Source: Draconibacterium orientale (GTDB taxonomy: Bacteria > Bacteroidota > Bacteroidia > Bacteroidales > UBA12170). From it: 50,806 bases of DNA. This document shows, one piece after another, positions 36,085-45,118 of the stretch. Below the pieces are notes generated by a model. The model saw only the letters and a program-made list of their open reading frames with translations. It was not told where the DNA came from and made no database searches. The stretch is taken from positions 1 through 50,806 of the forward strand of contig DYSN01000013.1 of the NCBI GenBank assembly GCA_020718205.1, read 5' to 3'. The stretch's first letter is position 1, and every line of letters starts with the position of its first letter. Both the position numbers and the translations under genes were made by a program.

Positions 36085-37992
36085 TTAACTCACCCAATGC
36101 AATACGTGGTTTTCATCGTCACTGATTTTGCCATTCTCCTGTAACCACGAAATGGTGTTGATGAGTTTATCCACATCGTCGGTTTCAATCTTAAATACCA
36201 AATCGTCGAGCATCAAGGGGGTTGCTTTTAAAATGGGTTTGATAAGCTCTACCATCCTGTCAAATTCCAATTTACTTAAATCGGTTTTATTCCTTTTCAA
36301 ACAAACATCGCATTGCCCGCATCTTTGACTCGTAATTTCTCCAAAATAGCTTAACAGCTGCTGACTGCGGCATTTATGATCCGATTGAATATAGTTAATC
36401 ATGGCCAATTGCCGTTCTTTGGCGGCTTTTTTCCGCCATTCGTAGTTCTCTGGCGAAATTTTAAAGGATGAAATATCGAGTCTTTCTTTCACAAAAATAA
36501 TCTTGGGCTCGTTGTTCTCGGGCACATAATCGAGCACTTCGAGTTTTTTGAGTCTTTGAAGTTTCTCCCGTACCTGCTCCTTTGTAATTCCGAAAGCTTG
36601 CACAATCTGGCTCTCGTTTATGGAAGTAAATTGTTGAAAAACAGCCGAATAAGTACGCAGAATGAATTTTATAAGATTGTCGAACACAGCATTTTCCACC
36701 TGAAAGCGATATAAATCATTACCATTCATCAGGATTTTAATTTGTGAGGGATGATATATCGCATCGTTGAGCATAATCAAGCCTTCTTTTTCTACTATTT
36801 TAAGGCTGTTAAAAGCAATAAGGGGAGGAATTTGATATTGACGCGCAAAGTCGGACAAATCGAAATTAAACGACTGTCCTTCGCCACTACCCAAAGCTAA
36901 GCGAAAATAGTTACCCAGAGCCTGATATGTATTTTTGATAACATCGAGCGGTGGATAGCTGGTTTCGAAGTTTTTATGTAAATTCAGAATGTCGGCCTTA
37001 TCCCAAAAAATGATGGACCAGGCTGTTTTTCCATCGCGCCCACCACGGCCTGCTTCCTGGAAATACGCTTCCGGATTGTCGGGCAAATCCAGATGGGCCA
37101 CAAAACGCACGTTGTCCTTGTCAATCCCCATTCCAAAAGCATTGGTAGCTACAATAACTCTGGTAAAGCCTTCTTTCCATTGCTTTTGTTTCTGATCGCG
37201 AATGCGTGAATCGAGACCAGCATGATAATAACTGGCACTGATATTCTGGTTTTGTAGAAAATCGCTTATTTCCTTGGTCTTCTTTCGGTTTCTAACATAA
37301 ACAATGCCCGTACCCTGCTGTTTTTGAACCAGTTTCAGGAGCATCTGGAGTTTGTTTTCTTCGTTGGCCACAAAGTAGATGAGGTTTTTTCGCATGAAAC
37401 TCGATGACAAAAATTTCCCGTTTTTAAATTTTAACCGAAGCTGAATATCTTCGGCAACGGCAGGTGTGGCAGTTGCGGTGAGTGCCAAAACAGGAACCTT
37501 AGGAAAAAATGGTCTTATTTCGGCAATTTGGAGATAGGGAGGCCTGAAATCGTAACCCCACTGACTGATGCAGTGAGCCTCATCAACTGCTATGAGTTTT
37601 ACATTGAGGGTGGGGAGAATCGTTGTGAATTTTTCCGAAAGTAATCGTTCGGGGGAGAGGTAAAGAAACTTTGCTTCGCCGTGGGTAACCTGATTCATGG
37701 CCAGTTCGTATTCATGAGCATTCATGCCCGAATAGAGAGCCACTGCTTTGATGTTTCGGGTTTTCAGATTGTCGACCTGGTCTTTCATCAAGGCTATGAG
37801 GGGGGTAATAACCAGGGTAATTCCATCGAGAACCAGCCCGGGAACCTGATAGCAAATGCTTTTTCCGCCTCCGGTTGGCAACAAGGCCAGGGTATCGTGT
37901 CCCGCAAGAATCGATTGAATAATCTCCTCCTGCCGTGGCCGGAAATTGGGGTATCCCCAGTATTTAATAAGTATTTGCCGAATAGCGTCCAT
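36085..37992 (-). CDS. recQ: ATP-dependent DNA helicase RecQ
   Basis: A 3'-5' superfamily 2 helicase of recombination and fork repair. From ATG 37992 it has 635 residues; an in-frame TTG at 38007 is the only alternative. Motif 0 FRPRQEEII, Walker A LLPTGGGKS, DEAH box AVDEAHCISQWGYDFRPPYL, motif VI near FQEAGRGGRDG, and the RecQ zinc-binding subdomain with four cysteines (CRSQQLLSYFG ... CGQCDVC). A winged-helix region follows the zinc site poorly conserved, and there is no HRDC domain; the C-terminus instead ends with a short unassigned segment. This shorter form is common in Bacteroidota. Downstream neighbour is the ABC-F gene's upstream region, same strand. Confidence 0.95.
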   Translation of the reverse strand: MDAIRQILIKYWGYPNFRPRQEEIIQSILAGHDTLALLPTGGGKSICYQVPGLVLDGITLVITPLIALMKDQVDNLKTRNIKAVALYSGMNAHEYELAMNQVTHGEAKFLYLSPERLLSEKFTTILPTLNVKLIAVDEAHCISQWGYDFRPPYLQIAEIRPFFPKVPVLALTATATPAVAEDIQLRLKFKNGKFLSSSFMRKNLIYFVANEENKLQMLLKLVQKQQGTGIVYVRNRKKTKEISDFLQNQNISASYYHAGLDSRIRDQKQKQWKEGFTRVIVATNAFGMGIDKDNVRFVAHLDLPDNPEAYFQEAGRGGRDGKTAWSIIFWDKADILNLHKNFETSYPPLDVIKNTYQALGNYFRLALGSGEGQSFNFDLSDFARQYQIPPLIAFNSLKIVEKEGLIMLNDAIYHPSQIKILMNGNDLYRFQVENAVFDNLIKFILRTYSAVFQQFTSINESQIVQAFGITKEQVREKLQRLKKLEVLDYVPENNEPKIIFVKERLDISSFKISPENYEWRKKAAKERQLAMINYIQSDHKCRSQQLLSYFGEITSQRCGQCDVCLKRNKTDLSKLEFDRMVELIKPILKATPLMLDDLVFKIETDDVDKLINTISWLQENGKISDDENHVLHWVS

Positions 37993-38086
37993 AACTGAAA
38001 TATACAAAAATTTCGCTAAAAAAATACCTTATTCTTAGAAAAACTAATGGATAGCGGGTTCTTCAGTTTTAAGAAGATACCATGAA

Positions 38087-39973
38087 CTACCCCTTAATTT
38101 TCTCGGTCAACTCCAGCCATCTCATTTCTTTTTCGTCAAGAATATCGGTAATATGCTGAAATTCAAGGCTGGTTTTGTGAAGTTCCTGTGGATTTAAGCT
38201 CCCGGAGTTGAGCAAAGTCAAAACATCGGTTTTTTTCAATTCCAGTGCCGGAATTTCTTTTTCGAGCGATTCAAGCTCCATTTTCTCCTTGAAGGTGGCT
38301 TTGGTGGGGGTAGATTTTGGAGCAACGGGTTGGGGTTTTTCAGCTTTTTTCTCCTTTTTTGCCAGTGCTGCTTCAATTTCTTTTAAATCGCGGAAGTCGG
38401 AGTAATTTCCCACATAGTCTTTCACGCGGCCTTCGCCTTCGAACACAAACAAATGATCGCAGAGCTTATCTAAAAAATACCTGTCGTGGCTCACAATGAT
38501 AAGGCAACCTGGGAAATCCAATAGAAATTCTTCCAGTTTACCCAGCGTGAAAATATCCAAATCGTTGGTTGGCTCGTCGAGAATGAGAAAGTTTGGGTTT
38601 TTGAGCAAAGTTAGCAGAAGGTAAAGTTTGCGCCGTTCGCCGCCACTGAGGCTCGAATAGTAGCTTTGTTGCAGTGCATAGGAGAAACCAAATTGAAAAA
38701 GAAACTGGGCTGCGGCTATGCTGTTGCCTCCCAAATCCATCGATTCGGCCACTTCTTTTGCAATTTCGATAACCCGCAAATGCTCTTTGTTTTCCAGACC
38801 CTTTTGGGTGTAGTAGCCGAATTTGGTGGTTTCGCCTATAATGACATCCCCCGAATCGGGAGAAAGTTGTTGGGTGAGCAGATTGAGCAAGGTGGTTTTT
38901 CCGGCGCCATTGGGACCCACAAAACCAATACGTTCCCCTTTTTTGAAGATATATTCGAAGTCTTTTATAATATTCTGATTACCAAAGCTTTTATAGAGAT
39001 TTTTAGCTTCAAGAATTTTCCGTCCCTGACGACTCATTCTTACATTAAATTCAAGCTTTTTTTCTTCGATACGCTTACGGGCTATTTTTTCCAAATCGTA
39101 AAAGGAGTCGATTCGGGCTTTGCTTTTGGTGGTACGGGCTTTTGGTTGCCGGCGCATCCAATCCAACTCCTTTCGGTAGGTGTTTCGGGCTTTTTCAATT
39201 TCCAGAGCTTCCGACGATTCCCTTTCGGCTTTTTTCTCTATGAAATAGCTGAAATTGCCTTTATAGGTATAGCTTTTTTGCTGGTCAATTTCGATGATAA
39301 AATCGCAGACTTCGTCTAAAAAATAGCGATCGTGAGTAACAATAAGCAGGCTCAGCCGACTCATGCTGATATGCTCTTCGAGCCATTCAATGGTTGCAAT
39401 GTCTAAGTGGTTGGTGGGTTCATCGAGTATAATCAAATCGGCCTGATCGATAATTACCGATGCCAAAGCCACTTTTTTACGCTGTCCGCCCGAGAGCTGC
39501 GAAACTTCCTGTTCCAGATTGGTGATTTGAAATTTCTCCAGCACTTCGGTTATTCTGTGCTCATAATCCCAGGCCTGATTCAAATCCATGAGGGCTGTGG
39601 CTTCGTCGAGTTTTTTTTGATTCCCGGCCGATAGGTCGCTTTGATAATTGTCAAGCGCTTGATGGTATTGCTGAATCATGTTCACAAATAAGTTGTTCAG
39701 ATGAAACAGAACATCCTTCACTTTGAGGCTGTTATCGAGTTCGGGATCTTGTTTTAAATAGGCGATTTTGAGCGAATCTTTTGCCACAACTTTGCCTTCG
39801 TCGGGAATTTCGGCTCCCGTAATAATATTGAGAAGTGTAGATTTACCCACACCATTGTGTGCCACAAGGGCAATTTTTTGCCCTTCGCTGATGCTAAAGC
39901 TTATATTTTGGAAAAGAAGTTTCTCGCTATATGATTTAGTGAGATTTTCAACGGAAATAAGGACTTGAGACAT
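38087..39973 (-). CDS. ABC-F family ATPase (Uup-like)
   Basis: A soluble duplicated ABC protein acting on ribosomes or DNA rather than transporting. 628 residues. First ABC domain: Walker A AHNGVGKST (about 35-43), signature LSGGQRKKVALAS, Walker B LIILDEPTNHLD. A charged linker (about 240-310, RRQPKARTTKSKARIDSFYD, the P-site tRNA interaction motif of ABC-F). Second domain: Walker A GPNGAGKTT, signature LSGGERRKLYLLL, Walker B FLILDEPTNDLD. A C-terminal Lys/Glu coiled coil (about 540-628) marks the Uup subtype, which is linked to replication-fork and ribosome maintenance. It lies 2 bases after the TPR gene upstream on the same strand, so the two are an operon. Confidence 0.94.
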   Translation of the reverse strand: MSQVLISVENLTKSYSEKLLFQNISFSISEGQKIALVAHNGVGKSTLLNIITGAEIPDEGKVVAKDSLKIAYLKQDPELDNSLKVKDVLFHLNNLFVNMIQQYHQALDNYQSDLSAGNQKKLDEATALMDLNQAWDYEHRITEVLEKFQITNLEQEVSQLSGGQRKKVALASVIIDQADLIILDEPTNHLDIATIEWLEEHISMSRLSLLIVTHDRYFLDEVCDFIIEIDQQKSYTYKGNFSYFIEKKAERESSEALEIEKARNTYRKELDWMRRQPKARTTKSKARIDSFYDLEKIARKRIEEKKLEFNVRMSRQGRKILEAKNLYKSFGNQNIIKDFEYIFKKGERIGFVGPNGAGKTTLLNLLTQQLSPDSGDVIIGETTKFGYYTQKGLENKEHLRVIEIAKEVAESMDLGGNSIAAAQFLFQFGFSYALQQSYYSSLSGGERRKLYLLLTLLKNPNFLILDEPTNDLDIFTLGKLEEFLLDFPGCLIIVSHDRYFLDKLCDHLFVFEGEGRVKDYVGNYSDFRDLKEIEAALAKKEKKAEKPQPVAPKSTPTKATFKEKMELESLEKEIPALELKKTDVLTLLNSGSLNPQELHKTSLEFQHITDILDEKEMRWLELTEKIKG

Positions 39974-39975
39974 AG

Positions 39976-40680
39976 CTATTTATTACATTCCTCCATCAGC
40001 TTTAAATTGGCATCCTTTCCCCAGTTAGGAGAAAATTCACTTTTGGGTATAAAAGTTTCAAATTTCTCTTTGGCCATTTCGAAATGTTTGCAGGCATTGG
40101 TTTTGTTTCCTCCAAGTTTTTCGGGCAATCGCCATAAAACTTGTCCAATAAGGTAATAGGGACGGGGGTTTTCCGGATTCATAAACCGGGCGCTGTCGTA
40201 GTTTTGAACTGCCAGCTGAGCATATTTTTGAGAGTTCGCCACAGGATCAACATTAACGCGTGCCTGATACAATAATCCTTGCAGTGCAAATATTTCGCTG
40301 TTGTAGGGACTATACTTATTGGCAGAGTCAATCATTTGCTGAGCCTGATTCAACAGGCTGTCCATTTCTTTTTTATCATCCGAAAGAAAACCCGACCAAA
40401 TATAGCCATAGGCCGAATGGTAATAGGGAATCCATTTCGATTTTTCTGCTTCCGCAGTCTGGCGAATCTGCTTTGCCATGATTTTAAATGTAATCTGATT
40501 GCCCGCATTATGCAAGGTGTACAAATTGGCTTTCATTTTAGCAAAGTAATTAGACTCTTCGCTGCCAAGGTTGGTCGAGTCGGTTTCGGAGGCTTTAACC
40601 AATACTTTTTGGGCCTGCAAATTTAAGGAAGTCACGAGCCAGATAAGGGCAATAAAAACCAAATGAGATGTGTTTTTCAT
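39976..40680 (-). CDS. Secreted TPR-type protein
   Basis: A 234-residue exported protein with a signal peptide (about 1-24, MKNTSHLVFIALIWLVTSLN ending AQA) and no lipobox cysteine. The mature protein is helical with tetratricopeptide-like helix pairs (WIPYYHSAYGYIWSGFLSDD, EIFALQGLLYQARVNVDPVA, NPRPYYLIGQVLWRLPEKLG). No catalytic motif is visible; the family is common in Bacteroidota but uncharacterised as far as I know. It precedes the ABC-F gene with a 2-base gap, so expression is shared, although functions look unrelated. Confidence 0.75.
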   Translation of the reverse strand: MKNTSHLVFIALIWLVTSLNLQAQKVLVKASETDSTNLGSEESNYFAKMKANLYTLHNAGNQITFKIMAKQIRQTAEAEKSKWIPYYHSAYGYIWSGFLSDDKKEMDSLLNQAQQMIDSANKYSPYNSEIFALQGLLYQARVNVDPVANSQKYAQLAVQNYDSARFMNPENPRPYYLIGQVLWRLPEKLGGNKTNACKHFEMAKEKFETFIPKSEFSPNWGKDANLKLMEECNK

Positions 40681-40850
40681 GGGTTCGTTTTTTTTAGGTT
40701 TATGATGGGTAAAATGGCTGAAACTAATTTCAGTTTTAGGTTACTGGCTTCATTATGCCGCAACAATTTTTGGCAAATGTAATGAATCGCACAACGTTGG
40801 CACATTTTAACCAGGTTTCAACATCTTAAAAAATTCTAAATTGTTTGGTT

Positions 40851-43800
40851 TTAGGCCGGTTTCGGTTCATTAAAATGAATCATTGCAATTCGTTTTTTGC
40901 CATCCATCTTTATGATGAGTGGACTTTTGAACTGAATATGCCGGAAATAGCGGGTTTCTTCCACAATTTTTTGTTTTCCCAGGAGATCCCAGTTTATCAT
41001 ATTTGTCGAAAGCTCCTGTTGAACACTCAAATAGCCCACATCGGCCGAAGTTACATTGTGAAAGAAATGCGAGCCGCTGGATGCTTCGAGCGGGAAATTA
41101 ACCAAGCTGGTTTCTACTATTACCTTAGCATGGCTAATATGTGGCCATTGAACCGGTATACCAATCCACGGGTCGCGGGTGCCCCAACGGCCTGGGCCAA
41201 TGAGTACGTAATGCTTATCGAGCTTTTTAAATTTGTTGTTGAGCGCATCAATTTCTTTCACCATCTCTCTGGTTTCCGATTTGTCGAAAGTCTCCGGATT
41301 AACATAAACCACATCCGAAACATGATTGATAATTCCATTCCCCAGTCCGTTTTCTGTGTAGAGAACCATGTTTTTTTCGTCTTCCTGATTAAGATCGATA
41401 TTATAATCATCGGTATTTCCGACAATGGGTTTAATTTGAAGGATGTAGAGGCTGCTTTTATAATTGTCGTCGCGGTTTAAATCGAGCGCAAATTCGATTT
41501 CTACCGGACTTCCAATGGCTTCACGGCCAATTTGCAGGATTACGTCGATGGCTTTGGCCAAAGGAACGTAGTTGTATTTAAGGATATTGGCAAAGTTAAC
41601 AATTCTGGGGCCTGGAATATTCAGGCTTGGAACCAGTCGGTTGTTGTTTTGGTCGAAAACGCTGGCCATATGTTTTAGGGAGCCATTTTTTTCGGCCTCG
41701 GAAATGGGCAGGCGGATAAGACCTTCTTCATCACCCAGAAGCAAGTTCAATTCGCGCTCTTTCAAATTTACAGCAAAGAAATCAGACTGGCTGTTTTTGA
41801 ACAAGTCTTTGGTGCTGTAGTTTTCCAAATCGGGGTATTTGGGCGAAAACCTATAACTTCGTTCCCCATCAACCACTGTTTTGCCCAAACCCACTGCAAT
41901 ATTGGCAAATCCTTCTTCGGGTTTCATATAGGCCACCGGGTAATAATTATAGCTTTGAGCCACACCACTCAGGTGGGGATAGAAATAGTCGCCAAATTGA
42001 TTTCCAACCACTTCCTGAATAATTACGGCCATTTTTTCTTCGTCGATGCGGTAATTTACAGCTTCCACATAGCCCCGGGCCACATCGCTGTAAACCGAAG
42101 CATAAACCATTTTTATTGCATCGGTGAGTTGCTGAAGTCGGGTTTCGTTGTTGGAATGGTTATTCGGAAGAATGTAGGTGTCGAAAATGCCCGCAAATGG
42201 TTGCATAAGGCTGTCTTCGAACAATCCGCTGGACCGAACAGCAATGGCTTTTGTGGTTTCTTGAAGGATGAGCCGGAGTTTCTCGACCAATGCCGGAGTA
42301 AGGTCGCATTTGATGAATATCTGTCTGATTCGGTCGTAGTCGTGAATGAGTTTGAGTTTGGTGTGGAGATTATTTTGCTCCAGAAAAATTTCATACTCAT
42401 CGGTTCCAATGAGGTAAGTGACCGGATTGCAGATATTTATATCGTCGAGAATTTGCTTAAAGTCGAAATTATGAATCAAACTGTTTATAAAAGCCAAACC
42501 ACGGCCTTTTCCACCCAACGACCCATCGGAAAGTTTTACGATATTATAAATATTGCCAATATTGTTGGTTGCGAAGGGAACTATTTTGCCACGGGTTTGT
42601 TCATTTCTAAATCGTTGCATCACCTCTATCAGGTACTTGCGCAATTCTTTGCTGTCTTTGAAATCGGTAACCCGCGAAGGGTTTATTATTCGTGAAACCT
42701 GAATTTCGCCCCTTGCCATGAGCCAAAGACTAAAGTGGTTTTTGGTAGCATGATAAAAAATACTCTCATCGGGAATGGTGGCCAAATGGTCTTCGAACTC
42801 GCGCAGGGTGCGTGCCACCGCAATTTTCCGACCATTTTTATCACGATATATAAAGTCGCCAAACCCCAGATAATGGATAATGAAGTTCTTGAGATCGAGG
42901 AGAAGGCTCTCGGAGTTTTTGTCGATAAAACTGGCCTGAAGCAAATAAGCCTCACTCATATTTTCCTTTTGCGACGATTGAATGATGGTGGGCAAATCGT
43001 CGATTTGTTTGCGCACATATTTCACCAGATTCACTCCGGCTCTATCGTCGAGCTGCCCATTTTTGAAAAATTTGACATCGGTTATCAGGCAAAGCATGTA
43101 CTCTTTATAGTTGTTGAAAATCTCCACCGCATCTTCGTAATTATCGGTGTGAATTATCTTGGGGCGGGCGCGCAATCTCAAAACTTTATAAAGCTCGTCG
43201 GTGCTCACATCGTCAATAATCCGGCGGGTTTGCTCCATCACAATTTTATAGAGCATGGGCAGGTATCTGCTGTAGTATTTGGGCGAATCTTCCACCAGAA
43301 GAATGACGCGGGTCATGCCTTTTTGGGTATCGTTTTGCAGGTTAATTTTATCTTCTACCATTTTAATCATGGCAAAAAATACCTGCGAATGTCCGTTCCA
43401 AACAAAAATATTGTCGAATGTTTTTGGTAGATTTCCTCTATAGAAAGCGGCATCGCGGTTGTTGTGAAGCAGCAGAAACAAAGGCAGGAACGGGAAAATG
43501 CTTTTTATATTTTCGCTCAATCGGGTGGGGCCGGTTTTGTCGGTGCCCATCATGATAATCACCAAATCGTAATTCTTTTTCTGGAGCTCTTCAAGCGCAT
43601 CTTTTTCTGAAGAAACCCCTGTAATACGTGGTATGCTCGTGAGATTCAATGAGCTGTATTCCCCCAGAACATATTCGCTGAACCGACCTTCTTTTTCTAT
43701 GCTATAGGCATCGTAAAGATTGGCCACCAAAAGAATTTCTTTTACCTTGTAGGGCATTAAATCGTGATAAATATCGCGGGCGAAATTGTTCTTATTGATG

Positions 43801-44318
43801 AAACGCTGCAGGAGCTGTCGGCTGAGAACTTTATCCTGAGGCAGGTTATTGTCCTTAATGGGCAAGCTGTTGTCGGAATCGGATTCTGTTTTACGCAACC
43901 GGGCTTCAATTCCATTGATATACCCAGTGAGCTTGGTCGAAATAATTCCTATCAGATTAACTTCCTCCCGGCAAAACGGGCCTTCGAAATCGTCGAGAAA
44001 TTCCCGGGTATAATAAACTTCCAGGTATCCGTGTTTACCTCGCAATGTGGTAAATCGCTTTTGCAACCTCCAGCTGGTTTTTTGAAAGTCGCGACTGTCA
44101 TAGTCTTCACCATCAAAATGGATTCGGGCCACCGCAAATTCGGGGTATTGCCAGAATTGTGGAATGAGAGAGGCTACCTGGCTGAAAGAATCGGACAAAG
44201 ATTTATTTTCTTTGAGTATGCCCACAAGTTGATTAATACAGGAGAGCTCTTTCAGCTGTTTAAAGGATTTGCTTTCGTGAGGGAAACTCATTTTGCCGTA
44301 GGAAAGGTTGTTTGTCAT
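40851..44318 (-). CDS. Receiver-bearing PEP/pyruvate-binding (PPDK_N ATP-grasp) protein
   Basis: A 1155-residue soluble protein. Order of parts: GAF-like segment (about 25-140), degenerate receiver-like segment (about 193-320, no acceptor Asp), a complete-looking receiver (about 336-485; Glu343-Asp344, acceptor Asp414 in CLITDVKFF, Lys467), then an ATP-grasp PPDK_N domain (about 595-960) with SLGGKGRGLAF (600-610) and AIAVRSSGLFEDS (691-703) corresponding to the PEP-synthase ATP-binding motifs. The end (about 1000-1155, VLIGPGRWGTRDPWIGIPVQ) is a family-specific domain. The phosphohistidine swivel domain (TSH-type motif) and the PEP-binding TIM barrel of PEP synthase are missing, so it should not make PEP by the normal reaction. 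Annotation as PEP synthase would be misleading; function unknown. Divergent from the LuxR-type regulator. Confidence 0.85.
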   Translation of the reverse strand: MTNNLSYGKMSFPHESKSFKQLKELSCINQLVGILKENKSLSDSFSQVASLIPQFWQYPEFAVARIHFDGEDYDSRDFQKTSWRLQKRFTTLRGKHGYLEVYYTREFLDDFEGPFCREEVNLIGIISTKLTGYINGIEARLRKTESDSDNSLPIKDNNLPQDKVLSRQLLQRFINKNNFARDIYHDLMPYKVKEILLVANLYDAYSIEKEGRFSEYVLGEYSSLNLTSIPRITGVSSEKDALEELQKKNYDLVIIMMGTDKTGPTRLSENIKSIFPFLPLFLLLHNNRDAAFYRGNLPKTFDNIFVWNGHSQVFFAMIKMVEDKINLQNDTQKGMTRVILLVEDSPKYYSRYLPMLYKIVMEQTRRIIDDVSTDELYKVLRLRARPKIIHTDNYEDAVEIFNNYKEYMLCLITDVKFFKNGQLDDRAGVNLVKYVRKQIDDLPTIIQSSQKENMSEAYLLQASFIDKNSESLLLDLKNFIIHYLGFGDFIYRDKNGRKIAVARTLREFEDHLATIPDESIFYHATKNHFSLWLMARGEIQVSRIINPSRVTDFKDSKELRKYLIEVMQRFRNEQTRGKIVPFATNNIGNIYNIVKLSDGSLGGKGRGLAFINSLIHNFDFKQILDDINICNPVTYLIGTDEYEIFLEQNNLHTKLKLIHDYDRIRQIFIKCDLTPALVEKLRLILQETTKAIAVRSSGLFEDSLMQPFAGIFDTYILPNNHSNNETRLQQLTDAIKMVYASVYSDVARGYVEAVNYRIDEEKMAVIIQEVVGNQFGDYFYPHLSGVAQSYNYYPVAYMKPEEGFANIAVGLGKTVVDGERSYRFSPKYPDLENYSTKDLFKNSQSDFFAVNLKERELNLLLGDEEGLIRLPISEAEKNGSLKHMASVFDQNNNRLVPSLNIPGPRIVNFANILKYNYVPLAKAIDVILQIGREAIGSPVEIEFALDLNRDDNYKSSLYILQIKPIVGNTDDYNIDLNQEDEKNMVLYTENGLGNGIINHVSDVVYVNPETFDKSETREMVKEIDALNNKFKKLDKHYVLIGPGRWGTRDPWIGIPVQWPHISHAKVIVETSLVNFPLEASSGSHFFHNVTSADVGYLSVQQELSTNMINWDLLGKQKIVEETRYFRHIQFKSPLIIKMDGKKRIAMIHFNEPKPA

Positions 44319-44378
44319 AAATGGTTTTAGGGTTGAGTCTAAGAGTTTACGAATTTATGAAAACTAAACGAAAAGTTT

Positions 44379-44386
44379 TATCTTTG
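44379..44386 (+). promoter_or_regulatory. -7 box of the LuxR-type regulator gene
   Basis: TATCTTTG followed by CCCC is an exact TAnnTTTG match, with TATG (44356-44359) 19 bases upstream as a weak -33 box. It lies downstream of the ATGs at 44321 and 44357, so those cannot be the start of translation from this promoter. Confidence 0.5.
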
Positions 44387-44410
44387 CCCCGTATTTTTAA
44401 AGAATTGGCT

Positions 44411-45064
44411 TTGATAAGAGTAGTTATAAAAGATAGCAATAAAATTGTTTGTGAAAGTATTAAATCATTACTTTCCAATGTTAACGACATTGAAATTACT
44501 GACTTTTATAATACCGCCGAGGAGTTAACAAGACGTGTGAGGCTTTCTCAACCCAATGTTATTATCTACAATTCCTATTTATCCAATGCCGATGATGTTG
44601 CGGAGATTAAGAAAATTACCAACGACTATAGCAAAGCCCGTTTACTTGTGCTCTCGCTCAACACCCGCGAATCGTTCATTCTTAAGTCGATAAAAGCCGG
44701 AGCCAAAGGCTTTTTAACCAAAGATACCACCCGTCAGGAATTGGTAGAAGCCATATACACGCTTCGGAGTGGGTATGATTATTATGGTAAAGCCATTACC
44801 AATATTCTGTTAAATAGCTACCTGCGAAAAGCTGCCGACAGCGATAGCCCACTCGATCAACAGCTTAGTGTTCTATCGGACAGGGAGTTGGAAGTGCTCA
44901 AACTCTTCTCAGAAAGTTTTACCAATGCCGAAATTGCCGATAAACTTTTTATCAGCATCAGGACTGTGGAAAGTCACAAAAACAATATCATGCGCAAAAT
45001 AAACCTTCGCACCACTGTGGATTTGGTGAAATTTGCCATAAAAAACAACATCACCGAAGTATAA
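44411..45064 (+). CDS. LuxR/NarL-type response regulator with degenerate receiver
   Basis: I start this at TTG 44411 (reads MIRVVIKDSNKIVCESIKSL), giving 217 residues, the usual NarL size; earlier ATGs at 44321 and 44357 add a non-homologous N-terminus and precede the promoter box. The receiver lacks its phosphoacceptor: the aspartate position is Asn54 (NVIIYNSYL), and the acidic pair reads KDS, though Ser82 and Lys104 remain. The C-terminal LuxR helix-turn-helix is intact (LSDRELEVLKLFSESFTNAE, IADKLFISIRTVESHKNNIM). It should bind DNA independently of phosphorylation. The divergent partner encodes a large protein with a proper receiver, hinting at a joint signalling role. Confidence 0.87.
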   Translation: MIRVVIKDSNKIVCESIKSLLSNVNDIEITDFYNTAEELTRRVRLSQPNVIIYNSYLSNADDVAEIKKITNDYSKARLLVLSLNTRESFILKSIKAGAKGFLTKDTTRQELVEAIYTLRSGYDYYGKAITNILLNSYLRKAADSDSPLDQQLSVLSDRELEVLKLFSESFTNAEIADKLFISIRTVESHKNNIMRKINLRTTVDLVKFAIKNNITEV

Positions 45065-45073
45065 AATTCAATG

Positions 45074-45102
45074 CTGAAATGGTAATTTCAGTCTCATTTT
45101 TT
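45074..45102 (+). terminator. Intrinsic terminator after the LuxR-type gene
   Basis: CTGAAAT (45074-45080) pairs with ATTTCAG (45085-45091) around GGTA, followed after four bases by TTTTTT. It separates the regulator from the sulfatase gene starting 17 bases later. Confidence 0.5.
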
Positions 45103-45118
45103 AAATCGTTTCTGAAAC

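Noticed and set aside
41955-43430. Two long plus-strand ORFs (246 and 231 codons) antisense to the ATP-grasp gene
   Set aside because: The minus-strand frame carries unmistakable receiver and PPDK_N motifs; the antisense frames have none.
40851-44318. Phosphoenolpyruvate synthase
   Set aside because: Only the ATP-grasp domain is recognisable; the swivel histidine and PEP-binding barrel are not found.
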